A stretch of DNA of 64,000 nt, from positions 3,720,001 through 3,784,000 of the forward strand of contig NZ_VFNU01000001.1 in assembly GCF_006715725.1 (NCBI RefSeq), given 5' to 3'. Below are positions 54,050 to 63,434 of the stretch, piece by piece. The translations under genes were made by a program, and so were the position numbers. The notes under the pieces are model-generated. The model was not told the DNA's origin. It did no database searches and was given only the letters and a program-made list of their open reading frames with translations. The number at the start of each line of letters is the position of its first letter. Position 1 is the first letter of the stretch. This DNA is from Nocardioides sp. SLBN-35 (GTDB lineage Bacteria; Actinomycetota; Actinomycetes; Propionibacteriales; Nocardioidaceae).

Positions 54050-55543
54050 ATGAGGATCGCCATCGTCGGCGCGGGCTTCGCCGGCCTCGCCTCCGCCAAG
54101 GTGCTGCGCCAGCTCGGCCACGACGTCACCGTCCACGACAAGGCCCCGGACGTCGGCGGCGTGTGGAGCCGCACCCGCCGCTACCCCGGACTGCGGACCC
54201 AGAACAACAAGCAGACCTACCACTTCTCCGACCACCCGATGCCGCGCCGCTTCCCCCAGTGGTTGGAGGGCGCCCAGGTGCAGGAGTACCTCGAGGAGTA
54301 CGTCGCGCGCTTCGGGCTCGCCCCGTTCCTCCGCCTCGGCACCGGGGTCGAGCAGGCCGTGCCCGCTGCTGGCGGCGGGTGGGACGTGACCACCACCGGC
54401 GCCGAGGCCGGCACCGAGCACTACGACCACCTCGTCGTCGCGAACGGCATCTTCTGCGAGCCCGCGATCCCCGACTTCGAGGGCGTCGCCGAGCTCACCG
54501 CCGCCGGTGGCCGGCTGATCGCGACGAGCGAGCTGGCCGGCCTCGAGGAGGTCCGCGACCGGCACGTGCTGATGGTCGGCTACGGAAAGTCGTCGTGCGA
54601 CGTCGCGGTCGAGGTGAGCCGCGTCGCCGCGAGCACGACCGTGGTGGCCCGGAGCCTGCTCTGGAAGGTGCCCCGCCGGATCAAGGGCGTGCTCAACTAC
54701 AAGTACCTGCTGCTCACCCGGCTCGGCGAGGGGCTGTTCCCCTACCAGCGGCTCACCGGTGTCGAGCGGGCCCTGCACGCCCGCGGCTCCGCCCTGCCGG
54801 ACGCGATGCTCGGCAGCGTCGAGAAGGTCGTCACAGCCCAGCTCGGGCTGCCCGGCCTGGGGCTGGTCCCCGATGCTCCCTTCGCGAGCATCGCCAAGGC
54901 CTCGGTGTCCCTGGCGACCGAGGGGTTCTACGAGGGCGTCGCCGCCGGCACGATCGCGGTCCGTCGCGACACGGTCGTCGCCCGCTTCCTGGAGAAGGAC
55001 GGCCTGCCCCACGCCGAGCTCTCCGACGGCTCGGTGGTCCGCGCGGACGTCGTCGTGTGCGGCACCGGCTTCCGGCAGGAGGTCCCGTTCCTCCCCGAGG
55101 ACGTGCAGCACCGCCTCCTCGACGAGCGCGGGAACTTCGCCCTCTACCGCCAGATCCTGCCGGTCGACGTGCCGGACCTGACCTTCGCCGGCTACAACTC
55201 GTCGTTCTTCTCACCGCTCTCGGCCGAGATGTCGGCGGTCTGGATCGCCTCCTACCTCGCGGGCCACCACACGGTCCCCGCACCGGAGACGATGCGGGCG
55301 GTCGTGCGCGACCGGGTCGCGTGGATGGAGGATCGGACCGACGGGCACTCCGCGCGTGGCACCAACGTCGTGCCCTTCTCGATGCACAACATCGACGAGG
55401 TGCTCGGCGAGGTCGGCCTCGACGTCGGCCGTGCCACGAAGGCGGTGCAGTGGCTGCTCCCGGTCCGCCCGTCGTCATACCGGAAGGTCGCCCAACGGCT
55501 GGCACGGCGGGTCGCACGACAGGCCTCCGCCGATTCCGCGTGA
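54050..55543 (+). CDS. Flavin-containing monooxygenase-like oxidoreductase
   Basis: A 497-residue FAD/NADPH enzyme. The N-terminal Rossmann motif GAGFAGLASAKVL, GGVWSRTRRYPGLRTQNN, a second Rossmann motif VGYGKSSCDVAVEV and the VVCGTGFRQEVPF strand place it with FMO/Baeyer-Villiger-type monooxygenases. It probably acts on a hydrophobic or ketone substrate, together with the SDR. ATG 54050 is preferred because it directly opens the FAD motif; a GTG at 54041 adds three residues. Confidence 0.88.
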   Translation: MRIAIVGAGFAGLASAKVLRQLGHDVTVHDKAPDVGGVWSRTRRYPGLRTQNNKQTYHFSDHPMPRRFPQWLEGAQVQEYLEEYVARFGLAPFLRLGTGVEQAVPAAGGGWDVTTTGAEAGTEHYDHLVVANGIFCEPAIPDFEGVAELTAAGGRLIATSELAGLEEVRDRHVLMVGYGKSSCDVAVEVSRVAASTTVVARSLLWKVPRRIKGVLNYKYLLLTRLGEGLFPYQRLTGVERALHARGSALPDAMLGSVEKVVTAQLGLPGLGLVPDAPFASIAKASVSLATEGFYEGVAAGTIAVRRDTVVARFLEKDGLPHAELSDGSVVRADVVVCGTGFRQEVPFLPEDVQHRLLDERGNFALYRQILPVDVPDLTFAGYNSSFFSPLSAEMSAVWIASYLAGHHTVPAPETMRAVVRDRVAWMEDRTDGHSARGTNVVPFSMHNIDEVLGEVGLDVGRATKAVQWLLPVRPSSYRKVAQRLARRVARQASADSA

Positions 55544-55565
55544 CGAAAAACCCGACCGGATCCGG

Positions 55566-55613
55566 TGCGTGAACGGGTCCCCCGGCCCTAGGGTCGGCGG
55601 ACCCGTTCACGCA
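55566..55613. promoter_or_regulatory. Inverted repeat just upstream of the AraC gene
   Basis: TGCGTGAACGGGTCC (55566-55580) and its exact inverse (55599-55613) are 15-base arms with an 18-base spacer. The second arm ends one base before the AGGAG ribosome site of the AraC gene. It may be an operator, a terminator of the FMO unit or an RNA hairpin that shields translation. The sequence does not say which. Confidence 0.6.
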
Positions 55614-55624
55614 AGGAGCAACCC

Positions 55625-56569
55625 ATGGGCGCCGACCTGCTCGCCCAGCACCCCGTGGTCGTCACGACCGAGCTCGACGTCGCTCGGGAGCAGGTCGCCG
55701 CGCGCTACTGCGCCCACGCGCTGACGCTGGCGCGCCGTGACGGCCGACTGGACCTGGTGCACAACGCCGTCGGGATCGGCGAGGACGTGGTCCTCAACTA
55801 CATGCGCTACGGCGAGGAGGTCCGGATCACGCCGGGCCGCTTCCTCGACTTCTACCTCGTCCAGCTGCCCCTGCGTGGGCGGGCCCGGGTGCGCTCGGGA
55901 CGGCGGGAGCTGGTCGCCGACCGGCGCACGGCGTTCGTCGGGTCGCCCGACGACCCGGTCGACATGCGCTGGTCCGCGGACTGCGCCAAGCTCGTCGTCC
56001 AGGTACGACGCAGCGCGGTCGAGGCCCTCGCCGCACCCGGCGTCGCCTTCGACCCGGTGCTCGCCCTCGACCGTCCATCGGCGCGGGACTGGCTGCGGCT
56101 GCTGTGGCTCTGCGTCGAGCAGCTCGAGGTCGGCAGCGACCTGATCCACTCCCCGCTGGTCGCGACCAGCTACGAGCAGACCCTCGTCGCGGCGCTGATC
56201 GCGCTGCAGCCCAACAGCGCGCTCGCACAGCCGCGCACCGCCGCTCCCACACACGCGGTCCGCACCGCGCAGGCGCTCATCGACGGCGACCCCGGCCGGC
56301 CGTGGCGGGTCGCCGACCTGGCCGAGCTCAGCGGAGTGTCGGCGCGCACGCTCCAGGATGCCTTCCACCGCGACCTGGGGACCACTCCCCTGGCCGAGGT
56401 ACGGCGGGCCCGGCTCGAGCGCGCCCGGCGCGACCTGGTCGCCGCCGACCCGCTGTCGACGACCGTCGCCGTGGTGGCCGCCCGGTGGGGCTTCTTCCAC
56501 CTCGGCCGCTTCGCCCGGGCCTACCGCGACCGCTTCCACGAGCTGCCCTCACAGACGCTGGCGCGCTGA
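55625..56569 (+). CDS. AraC family transcriptional regulator
   Basis: A 314-residue AraC/XylS regulator of the AraC-binding-like (AraC_binding_2) group. The N-terminal cupin-like part (YCAHALTLARRDGRLDL ... RFLDFYLVQLPLRG) is followed by two helix-turn-helix motifs (PWRVADLAELSGVSARTLQD; STTVAVVAARWGFFHLGRFA). Such proteins often activate monooxygenase or dehydrogenase genes beside them, so the SDR-FMO pair is a likely target. Strong AAGGAGC site before ATG 55625. Confidence 0.92.
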   Translation: MGADLLAQHPVVVTTELDVAREQVAARYCAHALTLARRDGRLDLVHNAVGIGEDVVLNYMRYGEEVRITPGRFLDFYLVQLPLRGRARVRSGRRELVADRRTAFVGSPDDPVDMRWSADCAKLVVQVRRSAVEALAAPGVAFDPVLALDRPSARDWLRLLWLCVEQLEVGSDLIHSPLVATSYEQTLVAALIALQPNSALAQPRTAAPTHAVRTAQALIDGDPGRPWRVADLAELSGVSARTLQDAFHRDLGTTPLAEVRRARLERARRDLVAADPLSTTVAVVAARWGFFHLGRFARAYRDRFHELPSQTLAR

Positions 56570-56590
56570 CCCCGATGGTCAGCGCGCCAG
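56558..56590. terminator. Hairpin terminator overlapping the AraC stop
   Basis: CTGGCGCGCTGAC (56558-56570) pairs with GTCAGCGCGCCAG (56578-56590), a 13-bp perfect stem with a 7-base loop. The AraC stop codon lies within the left arm. It serves the convergent permease gene as well. Confidence 0.8.
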
Positions 56591-56620
56591 GTGCGTGCGA
56601 AGAGGGTCGGACTGGACTGC

Positions 56621-58075
56621 CTACTCCGCCAGCTCCAGCGCGGCGCTGGCCGCGACGGTGTTCGTGCCGCGGCCCTCGGGCAGCAGCGAGGTGCGCAGGA
56701 CGACGTACACCACCGGGCACAGGACGAGCGCGACCAGGAAGCCGAGGTTGGTCCGGCCGGAGTCCTGCAGCCAGTAGGCGACGGCGGACGAGCCCAGCAT
56801 CGCGACGACGCCCGCCCAGTTGACCTGCTCGACCCGCTCCGCGCTGCGGGCCCGACCACGCCCGACCACGAAGAAGTCGGTGATCATCAGCGCGCACAGC
56901 GCGGTGGTGAGGATGCCCAGCAGGCCGAGGAACGAGTTGATCCGGTCCAGGATGTCGCCCCAGATCGCGAGCAGCGCGATGACGTTGCCGAGCACCACCA
57001 TGAACAGTCGGCCCGGGCTGCGGCCGAGGACCGCGTCGGACAGGTTGCTCAGCGCGAGCGAGCCCGAGTACGTGTTGAGCACCTGCGCCTTGGCCTGCGC
57101 GGCGTACATCACGAGGAACCCGAGGAAGCCGGACAGGACGATGAAGTACGCGCCGGGGTTGGCCGACGACATGAAGGCGATCTTCTCCGGGATCGTGGCA
57201 CCGGCCTGGCTGGCCGCCTGGGCCGCGTTGGCCGGGTCGGCGAGGTACTCGGCGACCACGACGTTGCCGGCCTGGAAGACGATGGTGCCGATCGCGACGA
57301 TCACGATGTTGACCACGATCGCGCCGCCGACGGCGAGCACCTTCACGTCGCTCGACGTCCGGGCGTAGCGGCTGAAGTCGGCCCCCACGAGGGCGAGGGC
57401 ACCGGCGATGCCGGCGATGATCGAGAGCGCGCCGGTGACCTCGGTGAAGCCGACGTTCGGCGGGCTGTAGGCCCAGATGTCGGCCAGCGAGACGTGGGAC
57501 TTGTCGAGCGCGATCACGGTGACGACGACGAACAGCACGCCGCAGACGGCGGTGAGCAGCAGGGAGACCTTCTGCACGAGCCCCAGGCCGAACGTCGTGA
57601 GCGCGATCCAGGCCAGCGTCAGGACGCCGAAGATGCCGATCTTGTTGGCCGCCGACGGCTCCCAGCCGAACATGAAGATCGTGCCGTAGTAGAGCAGTGC
57701 GTTCTCCAGGGCGAGGAAGCCCAGGATCATGAACGCGAAGACCAGCGAGGCGATCGCCGACCCACGGGCGCCGAGGCCGTGGAAGCGGGCGGTGACCGTG
57801 GAGGACGTGCCGGTCACCTGACAGATCCGGCCCACGGCCCAGCCGATCGACGAGCCGAAGACCGCCGCGACCAGGGCGACGACGAGTCCCCACTTGGTCC
57901 CGGCGGTGAAGGTGACGGCCGCGCCGACCCCGAGGACGACGAGGGTCGAGCCGACACCGGCGGTGTTGGCGAACAGCGACCAGCCGCTCTGGCGCTGGTC
58001 GAGGGGCACGGACTGGAGGGCGTTGTCCTCGATGACGGCCCGGAGATCGGGCCGTCGTGGGGTGTTTTCGGGCAT
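56621..58075 (-). CDS. NCS1-type nucleobase/hydantoin/cytosine permease
   Basis: A 484-residue carrier with about twelve helices. QSGWSLFANTAGVGSTLVV is the helix-1 region of NCS1 permeases; VGADFSRYARTSS is the helix-6 to 7 signature, and LGILTTALCALMITDFFVVG is near the end. Such permeases import cytosine, hydantoin, uracil or similar rings. AGGAG lies seven bases before ATG 58075. It is last in the M24-HyuB-HyuA-permease unit, so its substrate should be that of the hydrolase. Confidence 0.9.
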   Translation of the reverse strand: MPENTPRRPDLRAVIEDNALQSVPLDQRQSGWSLFANTAGVGSTLVVLGVGAAVTFTAGTKWGLVVALVAAVFGSSIGWAVGRICQVTGTSSTVTARFHGLGARGSAIASLVFAFMILGFLALENALLYYGTIFMFGWEPSAANKIGIFGVLTLAWIALTTFGLGLVQKVSLLLTAVCGVLFVVVTVIALDKSHVSLADIWAYSPPNVGFTEVTGALSIIAGIAGALALVGADFSRYARTSSDVKVLAVGGAIVVNIVIVAIGTIVFQAGNVVVAEYLADPANAAQAASQAGATIPEKIAFMSSANPGAYFIVLSGFLGFLVMYAAQAKAQVLNTYSGSLALSNLSDAVLGRSPGRLFMVVLGNVIALLAIWGDILDRINSFLGLLGILTTALCALMITDFFVVGRGRARSAERVEQVNWAGVVAMLGSSAVAYWLQDSGRTNLGFLVALVLCPVVYVVLRTSLLPEGRGTNTVAASAALELAE

Positions 58076-58161
58076 GACGGAACTCCTGACGGGGTGGGTG
58101 GGGTGACCGGCCCGGCGCTGACTGCGCCGGGCCGGTGTGGGAGCCCGAGAGACGGTGAGGC

Positions 58162-60270
58162 TCAGAGGTTGAGCTGCGCCTCGATCTCCGCTGCGCGCTC
58201 GCGCAGGTACATCACGAACGAGCCGCTGCGGTCGACGACGCAGTCGTACTGGTCGAGCACGACGATGGTCGTCGTACCGAGCTCGATGACCGCGGGCCCG
58301 CTGAGCCGGGTGCCCGGCCCCATCGAGGTGCCCTGGTGGACGTCGACCTCGACCATCGCCTTCTGTGCCGGAGACCAGATCTCTCGCCGGGCGGGACGCG
58401 CGGGCTTGTCGACCGGGACTTCCGAGCTCAGGTCGATCCGCTCGTCGGAGGTCCGGCCGACCGCCGAGAGGCGGACGTTGAGGACGTCGATGGGCATCTC
58501 GTCGCTGTGGTAGCCGAAGAGCAGCTCGTGCTCGGCGTGGAAGGCCGCCGCGATCGCGGCGACGTCGGGGGCCTCCAGCATCGAGGCGTCGAGCGGGATG
58601 CCCAGCTCGTACCACTGGCCCTTGTAGCGCAGGTCGAGCGACGGCTCGAAGGAGATCGCGTCGTCGCCGACCCCCTCGCCGTGCAGGGTCGCGCGGCCCT
58701 CCTCGGCCATCGCCTTCCAGGTGTGGACCAGGCCGTCGAGGTCGAGGCTGTCGAGCCGGTCGTTGGCGCTCTGCACGTAGTCGTGCTTGAAGTCGCACAC
58801 GAGCATGCCGGCGGCACAGAAGATCGACGAGTCACGGGGCGTGATCAGTACCGGGATGTCCAGCTCGCCCGCGATCGCGGCCGCGTGGACCGGTCCCGCA
58901 CCGCCCGCCACGACGATCGGGAAGTCCCGCGGGTCCAGGCCCCGACGCACCGTGATGTCACGGACGCCGGAGGCCATCGAGACGTTGACCATCTCGTAGA
59001 TGCCGGCCGCCGCCTCCAGCACGCTGATGCCCAGCGGCTCGGCGACGTCGCGGCGGATCGCCTCCTCGGCGGCCTTCTTGTCCAGCTGCATCTGGCCGTT
59101 GAGGAAGCTGTCCGGGTCCAGGTAGCCGAGCACGACGTCCGCGTCGGTCGTCGTCGGACGGTCGCCGCCGCGGCCGTAGCAGGCCGGGCCGGGCACGGCT
59201 CCGGCGCTCTGCGGTCCGACACTGAGCAGACCGCCCTCGTCCACGGAGGCGATGGAGCCTCCCCCCGCGCCGATGGTGTGGATGTCGACCGAGGGCAGCG
59301 CCAGCGACCAGCGGTCGATGCTGCCGTCGGTCATCACCAGCGGCTTGCCGCCCTTGACCGCCGCGGCGTCGAAGCTGGTGCCGCCCATGTCGACGGTCAG
59401 GCACGAGTCCCAGCCGTGCTCGGCGGTGACCAGCAGGCCCGCGGTCGGCCCCGACGCCGGGCCGGACAGCAGCGACAGGGCGGCCCGCCGGGCCAGCTGG
59501 TCGGGCGTCGCGACGCCACCGTTGGACTGCATCATGAGGAGGAGTCCGCCGAAGCGCACCTCCTCGAGCAGGCCGGTCAGCGTCGTCAGGTACGACGAGA
59601 TGATCGGCCCGGCGTACGAGTTGAGGACGGCGGCGCTGGAGCGCTCGTAGTAGCGCGCCTGGCCGAGCAGTTCCGCCGACTCGGTGAGGTAGACGTCGGG
59701 CAGCAGCTCGCGGAGCAGGTCCGCGGCCCGCTGCTCGTGCGCCGCGTTGGCGTGCGAGTGCATGAACGAGATGGCGACCGACTCGACGCCCTGCTCACGC
59801 AGGGTCGCCGCAGCCGCGCGTACACCGTCTTCGTCGAGCGGCGTCACTTCTTCGCCCTGGTAGTCCATCCGGCCCTCGATCGGCAGCCGGAGGTGTCGCG
59901 GCGCGAGCGGCTCCGGCATCGCGAGGAGGTTGTCGTAGCCGTCCTCGCGGGTGCCGTGCCGCATCGGCAGCACGTCACGGAAGCCCTCGGTGACGAGCAT
60001 GGCGGTCTTCGGGCCGCGCCGGGTCAGCAGCGCGTTGGTGGTCACGGTCGTGCCGTGCACGATCATGCCGATCCGGTCGACGAACTCCTCGACGGTCGTG
60101 CCCTCGAGGTCGGCCAGCTCGCGCAGCCCGTTGAGCACCGCCTGCGGTGGATCGGACGGGACCGAGCTGGTCTTGTGGATGCGGCGGCTGCCGTCGGGGT
60201 AGATCACGAGGAAGTCGGTGAACGTGCCGCCGACGTCGATTCCGATTCGGATGCTCATGGTGGTGCTCAT
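58162..60270 (-). CDS. hyuA: Hydantoinase/oxoprolinase subunit A (HyuA)
   Basis: A 702-residue ATP-dependent ring-opening subunit. RIGIDVGGTFTDFLVI is the phosphate-binding N-terminus; HGTTVTTNALLTRRG, TVDMGGTSFDAA, IGAGGGSIASVDEGG, VGPQSAGAVPGPACYGRGG and VAGGAGPVHAAAIAGEL are family blocks. It is the acetone-carboxylase/5-oxoprolinase/N-methylhydantoinase group. AAGGA is six bases before ATG 60270; an ATG at 60258 is also possible. It works with HyuB encoded 16 bp upstream. The exact ring substrate is unknown. Confidence 0.93.
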   Translation of the reverse strand: MSTTMSIRIGIDVGGTFTDFLVIYPDGSRRIHKTSSVPSDPPQAVLNGLRELADLEGTTVEEFVDRIGMIVHGTTVTTNALLTRRGPKTAMLVTEGFRDVLPMRHGTREDGYDNLLAMPEPLAPRHLRLPIEGRMDYQGEEVTPLDEDGVRAAAATLREQGVESVAISFMHSHANAAHEQRAADLLRELLPDVYLTESAELLGQARYYERSSAAVLNSYAGPIISSYLTTLTGLLEEVRFGGLLLMMQSNGGVATPDQLARRAALSLLSGPASGPTAGLLVTAEHGWDSCLTVDMGGTSFDAAAVKGGKPLVMTDGSIDRWSLALPSVDIHTIGAGGGSIASVDEGGLLSVGPQSAGAVPGPACYGRGGDRPTTTDADVVLGYLDPDSFLNGQMQLDKKAAEEAIRRDVAEPLGISVLEAAAGIYEMVNVSMASGVRDITVRRGLDPRDFPIVVAGGAGPVHAAAIAGELDIPVLITPRDSSIFCAAGMLVCDFKHDYVQSANDRLDSLDLDGLVHTWKAMAEEGRATLHGEGVGDDAISFEPSLDLRYKGQWYELGIPLDASMLEAPDVAAIAAAFHAEHELLFGYHSDEMPIDVLNVRLSAVGRTSDERIDLSSEVPVDKPARPARREIWSPAQKAMVEVDVHQGTSMGPGTRLSGPAVIELGTTTIVVLDQYDCVVDRSGSFVMYLRERAAEIEAQLNL

Positions 60271-60286
60271 GGTGGGTCCTTGCGGG

Positions 60287-62071
60287 TCAGGCGCGCAGCG
60301 CCGCGGTCTGGACTTCGTCGACGGCCTGACCGTCGGCGGTGAGTACGACGCCGTAGTCGGCGCGGGCCTTCTCGGCCGAGAGGAGGCCGTCGCGGACCTC
60401 CGCGAGCACCTTCGCCGCGGGACGGCGGCGCGGGTCGCCGTACCCCGCTCCGCCCCCGGCGTTCGAGACGATCCGGGTGCCGACGGGCTGGTCGATGATC
60501 TCCTTGGAGCCCCAGTCCTGACCGGAGCCGTCGGGGTACTCGACGCGCAGCTCGTTGAGGCCGGAGTCGCGGCCACCGAACAGACCGCGAGCCGGGTAGG
60601 CGCCCTCGTGCGCCATGTTGTCGGCCAGGGTCACACCGATCTGGCCCTCCCCGTAGGTCCGCCAGGCCGACCGCGTGCCGTAGCCGCCGCGGAACTCGCC
60701 GGAGCCCGCGGAGTCCGGGAGGTACTCGTTGTACTCCAGGAAGTGCGGAGTGGTGATCTCGAGCATCTCCGGGTCGGGGTAACGCATCTGGCCGGCGGTG
60801 CCGGTGAAGCCGAGCGCGTCCCAGCCGTCCTGGCCCTGGACGCCGCCGGGACCTGTCCTCTGGAAGACGGTGAAGGCCGCGAACGGCTCACCGGTGCGCG
60901 GGTCGATGCCGTTGGTGGCGGTGCACATGTACTTGTTCCAGCCGGCGCAGACCCGGTCGGGCAGCGCGTCGGCGAGCGCGAGCATGATCGCCTCGACGAC
61001 CTCGTCGCAGAGCTGGTTGCCGTAGATCGTCGCGGCCGGGAACTCCGGGTCGACGATCGATCCCTTGCGGAACCTCGTCGCGATCGGCGCGAACAGCCCC
61101 TGGTTGGTGGGGATCCGGATCCCGCCGCTGGCCATCAACATGAGGAACGCGATCCGGACCGCACCCTTGGCCGCGGCGGGAGGCATGTTGCAGATGCCGG
61201 GCGACTGGTCGTCGGAGCCGGAGAAGTCGAAGGTGATGTCGCTGCCGGCGATCTCGATGTCGACGGCGATCTTGTACTTCTTCTCCGGGTCGACGCCGTC
61301 GGAGGTCATGAAGCTCTCCCCGTGGTAGCGGCCGTCGGGCCAGCGCCCGACCTCGGCCTCGACCTGGCGGCGCGAGCTGTCGAGGATGTAGCGCCAGTGC
61401 GACTCGTAGCTCTCGAGCCCGTAGCGGTCGACGACCTCGACCACCCGACGCGCGCCCACGGTGCAGCAGCCGACCATCGCCCGGATGTCCTCCATGACGA
61501 AGCCGAACCGGATGTTGGCGGCGAGCAGGTCCCACACGTCCTTGCGCGGGACGCCCTTCTCGGCGAGCTTGAGCGGCGGGATCCGCAACGCCTCCTGCCA
61601 GATGTCACGGGCGTTGGGGTTGTAGCCACCCGCCGTCATGCCGCCGATGTCGGCCAGGTGGCCCTTCGCGGCGGTCCAGCCGATCAGCTGCCCCTCGGCG
61701 AAGATCGGCAGGAAGATGCCGGTGTCCGCGTTCTGGTTGCCGCCGTGGTAGACGTCGTTGTGGATGATGACGTCGCCCTCGTGGATGTCGTCGCCGAAGT
61801 ACTCGATGATGTACTCCAGCGACGGGTGCGCGCCGAAGGCGATGATCGCGGCGAACTCGGCCTGGGCCAGGGTGTTGCCGTTGCGGTCGAAGATGACCGT
61901 CACCAGGTCGCCGATCTCGTTGAAGATCGGGGAGCGCGACGAGCGCATCAGCATCGTCGCCATCTCCTTGGCGACGGAGTCGACCCGGCGCTGCAGGACC
62001 GACGCGGTGATCGGGTCGATGCCGGCGGCCGGCGCGGTGGTCGGCTCGGTGGTCATGGGCTCAGTGGTCAT
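60287..62071 (-). CDS. hyuB: Hydantoinase/oxoprolinase subunit B (HyuB)
   Basis: A 594-residue partner subunit: DPITASVLQRRVDSVAKEM, FGAHPSLEYIIEYFGDDIHE, NDVYHGGNQNADTGIFLPIF, GGMTAGGYNPNARDIWQEAL, FDFSGSDDQSPGICNMPP, and the Gly-rich GGGAGYGDPRRR ending. Together with HyuA it should open a cyclic amide with ATP. The first ATG (62071) lies inside the end of the M24 gene, an 11-bp overlap; MTTEP is duplicated at the start. Confidence 0.93.
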   Translation of the reverse strand: MTTEPMTTEPTTAPAAGIDPITASVLQRRVDSVAKEMATMLMRSSRSPIFNEIGDLVTVIFDRNGNTLAQAEFAAIIAFGAHPSLEYIIEYFGDDIHEGDVIIHNDVYHGGNQNADTGIFLPIFAEGQLIGWTAAKGHLADIGGMTAGGYNPNARDIWQEALRIPPLKLAEKGVPRKDVWDLLAANIRFGFVMEDIRAMVGCCTVGARRVVEVVDRYGLESYESHWRYILDSSRRQVEAEVGRWPDGRYHGESFMTSDGVDPEKKYKIAVDIEIAGSDITFDFSGSDDQSPGICNMPPAAAKGAVRIAFLMLMASGGIRIPTNQGLFAPIATRFRKGSIVDPEFPAATIYGNQLCDEVVEAIMLALADALPDRVCAGWNKYMCTATNGIDPRTGEPFAAFTVFQRTGPGGVQGQDGWDALGFTGTAGQMRYPDPEMLEITTPHFLEYNEYLPDSAGSGEFRGGYGTRSAWRTYGEGQIGVTLADNMAHEGAYPARGLFGGRDSGLNELRVEYPDGSGQDWGSKEIIDQPVGTRIVSNAGGGAGYGDPRRRPAAKVLAEVRDGLLSAEKARADYGVVLTADGQAVDEVQTAALRA

Positions 62072-63245
62072 GGATGGTGACCCCTCCTCGGGAGACGCGG
62101 TGGAGACCGGTCGGGTGCTCGGAGAGCTTCCGGCTGCCGCCGGACTCCACGATGAAAGTGTCGGACATGTAGCCGCTGTGGCGCCCCTCGATGTCCTGGA
62201 CCATCGGGTGCAGGGTCAGGACCATGCCTGCCTCGATGGTGTTGTCGGGTGACTGCTCGGGATCCTCGACGACGTCGAGGCCGATCATCGGGTCCTCGAT
62301 CACGTCGAGGCCGAGCGAGTGCCCGGACCAGTACGACGTGGTGGCACCGTGCTGCTCGACGCCCGTCAGCACGGTTCGCTGGATGTCGCTCGGGATCGCG
62401 CCGGGTGCCATCGCCCGGGCGCCGTTCCCGATGCCGTCGGTGACCGCGCGCGCCATCCGCGCGGTGACCTCGTCGGGCTGGGCGAAGGTGACCATCCGGG
62501 CCAGCTCGGTCCAGTAGCCGCGCGGCCCGATCATCTCGAAGGAGAACGTGTGCACGTCGTGGGTGCCGAGCACCCGGTCGCGCGGGCTGTCGAAGGTCGA
62601 GCGGGAGTGCTCGTTCTGCTCGTCGGTGTGCATGGACAGGAAGATCGGGTCCTCTCCGCCCAGCAGGTGGCCGACGCGGTGCATCTCGGCGCCGATCTCG
62701 CGCTCGGTGATCCCGGGGTGGACGATCTCGAGCAGCCGGTGGAAGCACTGGTCGAGGATGTGCGCCGACTCCTCGGCTCCCGCCAGCTCGTAGCCGCTCT
62801 TGACCGCGCGGATCCGCTCGAACTCCTTGGTGAAGTCGACGAACGCGCAGCCCGGGAACGCCTCGGTGAGGGCGAGGTACTCGTTGACCTTGAGCACCTG
62901 GCCCATGCCGATGATGCCGACCTTCTCGACCCGGCTCGACTCCTTGAGCGCCTCGACCAGGCCGGCGCCGGTCGTGGCCGGGAACCGGTAGTCGCGCACC
63001 CAGCCGGAGACCGGCTTGCGGGCACTGACCAGGCTGCCGGACAGGACGAGCACCGGCTCACGGTCGCGCAGCAGGACGGCGTTGCCGTACTTGTGGCACA
63101 GGTTGTAGTCGGCGACGTAGCGCAGCGATCCCTTGTGGCCGCGGTAGTCGTTCGCCGCGAAGACGAGGGCGTCGAGGTCGTGCTCGACCATCGCCTTGTC
63201 GAGCGCGGCCCAACGCCGATCGCGCTCGTCGATGGACTGGGACAT
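62061..63245 (-). CDS. M24 (creatinase/Xaa-Pro aminopeptidase fold) hydrolase without classic metal ligands
   Basis: A 394-residue pita-bread-fold protein. An N-terminal creatinase domain (1-155) precedes the M24 domain. Where the usual dinuclear ligands Asp, Asp, His, Glu, Glu lie, it reads FEMIGPRGYWTELARM, SGHSLGLDVIEDP and GMVLTLHPMVQD. The Asps have become Glu and one Glu has become His, as in metal-free members such as creatinase. It probably cleaves a C-N bond in the product of the hydantoinase, for example in a creatine/sarcosine- or ectoine-like route. A strong GGAGGAGG site precedes ATG 63245. Confidence 0.88.
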   Translation of the reverse strand: MSQSIDERDRRWAALDKAMVEHDLDALVFAANDYRGHKGSLRYVADYNLCHKYGNAVLLRDREPVLVLSGSLVSARKPVSGWVRDYRFPATTGAGLVEALKESSRVEKVGIIGMGQVLKVNEYLALTEAFPGCAFVDFTKEFERIRAVKSGYELAGAEESAHILDQCFHRLLEIVHPGITEREIGAEMHRVGHLLGGEDPIFLSMHTDEQNEHSRSTFDSPRDRVLGTHDVHTFSFEMIGPRGYWTELARMVTFAQPDEVTARMARAVTDGIGNGARAMAPGAIPSDIQRTVLTGVEQHGATTSYWSGHSLGLDVIEDPMIGLDVVEDPEQSPDNTIEAGMVLTLHPMVQDIEGRHSGYMSDTFIVESGGSRKLSEHPTGLHRVSRGGVTIHDH

Positions 63246-63409
63246 GGGGAACCTCCTCCAATGAGGGCAGGGGCGGACGACGGCGTGGCCGGCGCGCCCG
63301 GACTCGGTGAGGACCGGCGCCACCGGGTCGCAGAGTCGCGAGCCGGGCGGCGTCTCCGAGGTCGGTCCTCGAGGTGACGTGAACGTAGTCCCGCGGCAAC
63401 AGCACCGAG

Positions 63410-63434
63410 AACGAACGGCGCTATGTTTTTCGTT
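63410..63434. promoter_or_regulatory. Inverted repeat at the IclR start, candidate operator
   Basis: AACGAA (63410-63415) and TTCGTT (63429-63434) form a 6-bp dyad around the IclR ATG, in the 177-bp gap to the M24 operon. An IclR protein could bind here to control itself and the operon. Confidence 0.35.

Noticed and set aside
55555..55566. ACCGGATCCGGT palindrome after the FMO gene
   Set aside because: A 12-base dyad is frequent by chance in such GC-rich DNA and it abuts a much longer inverted repeat.
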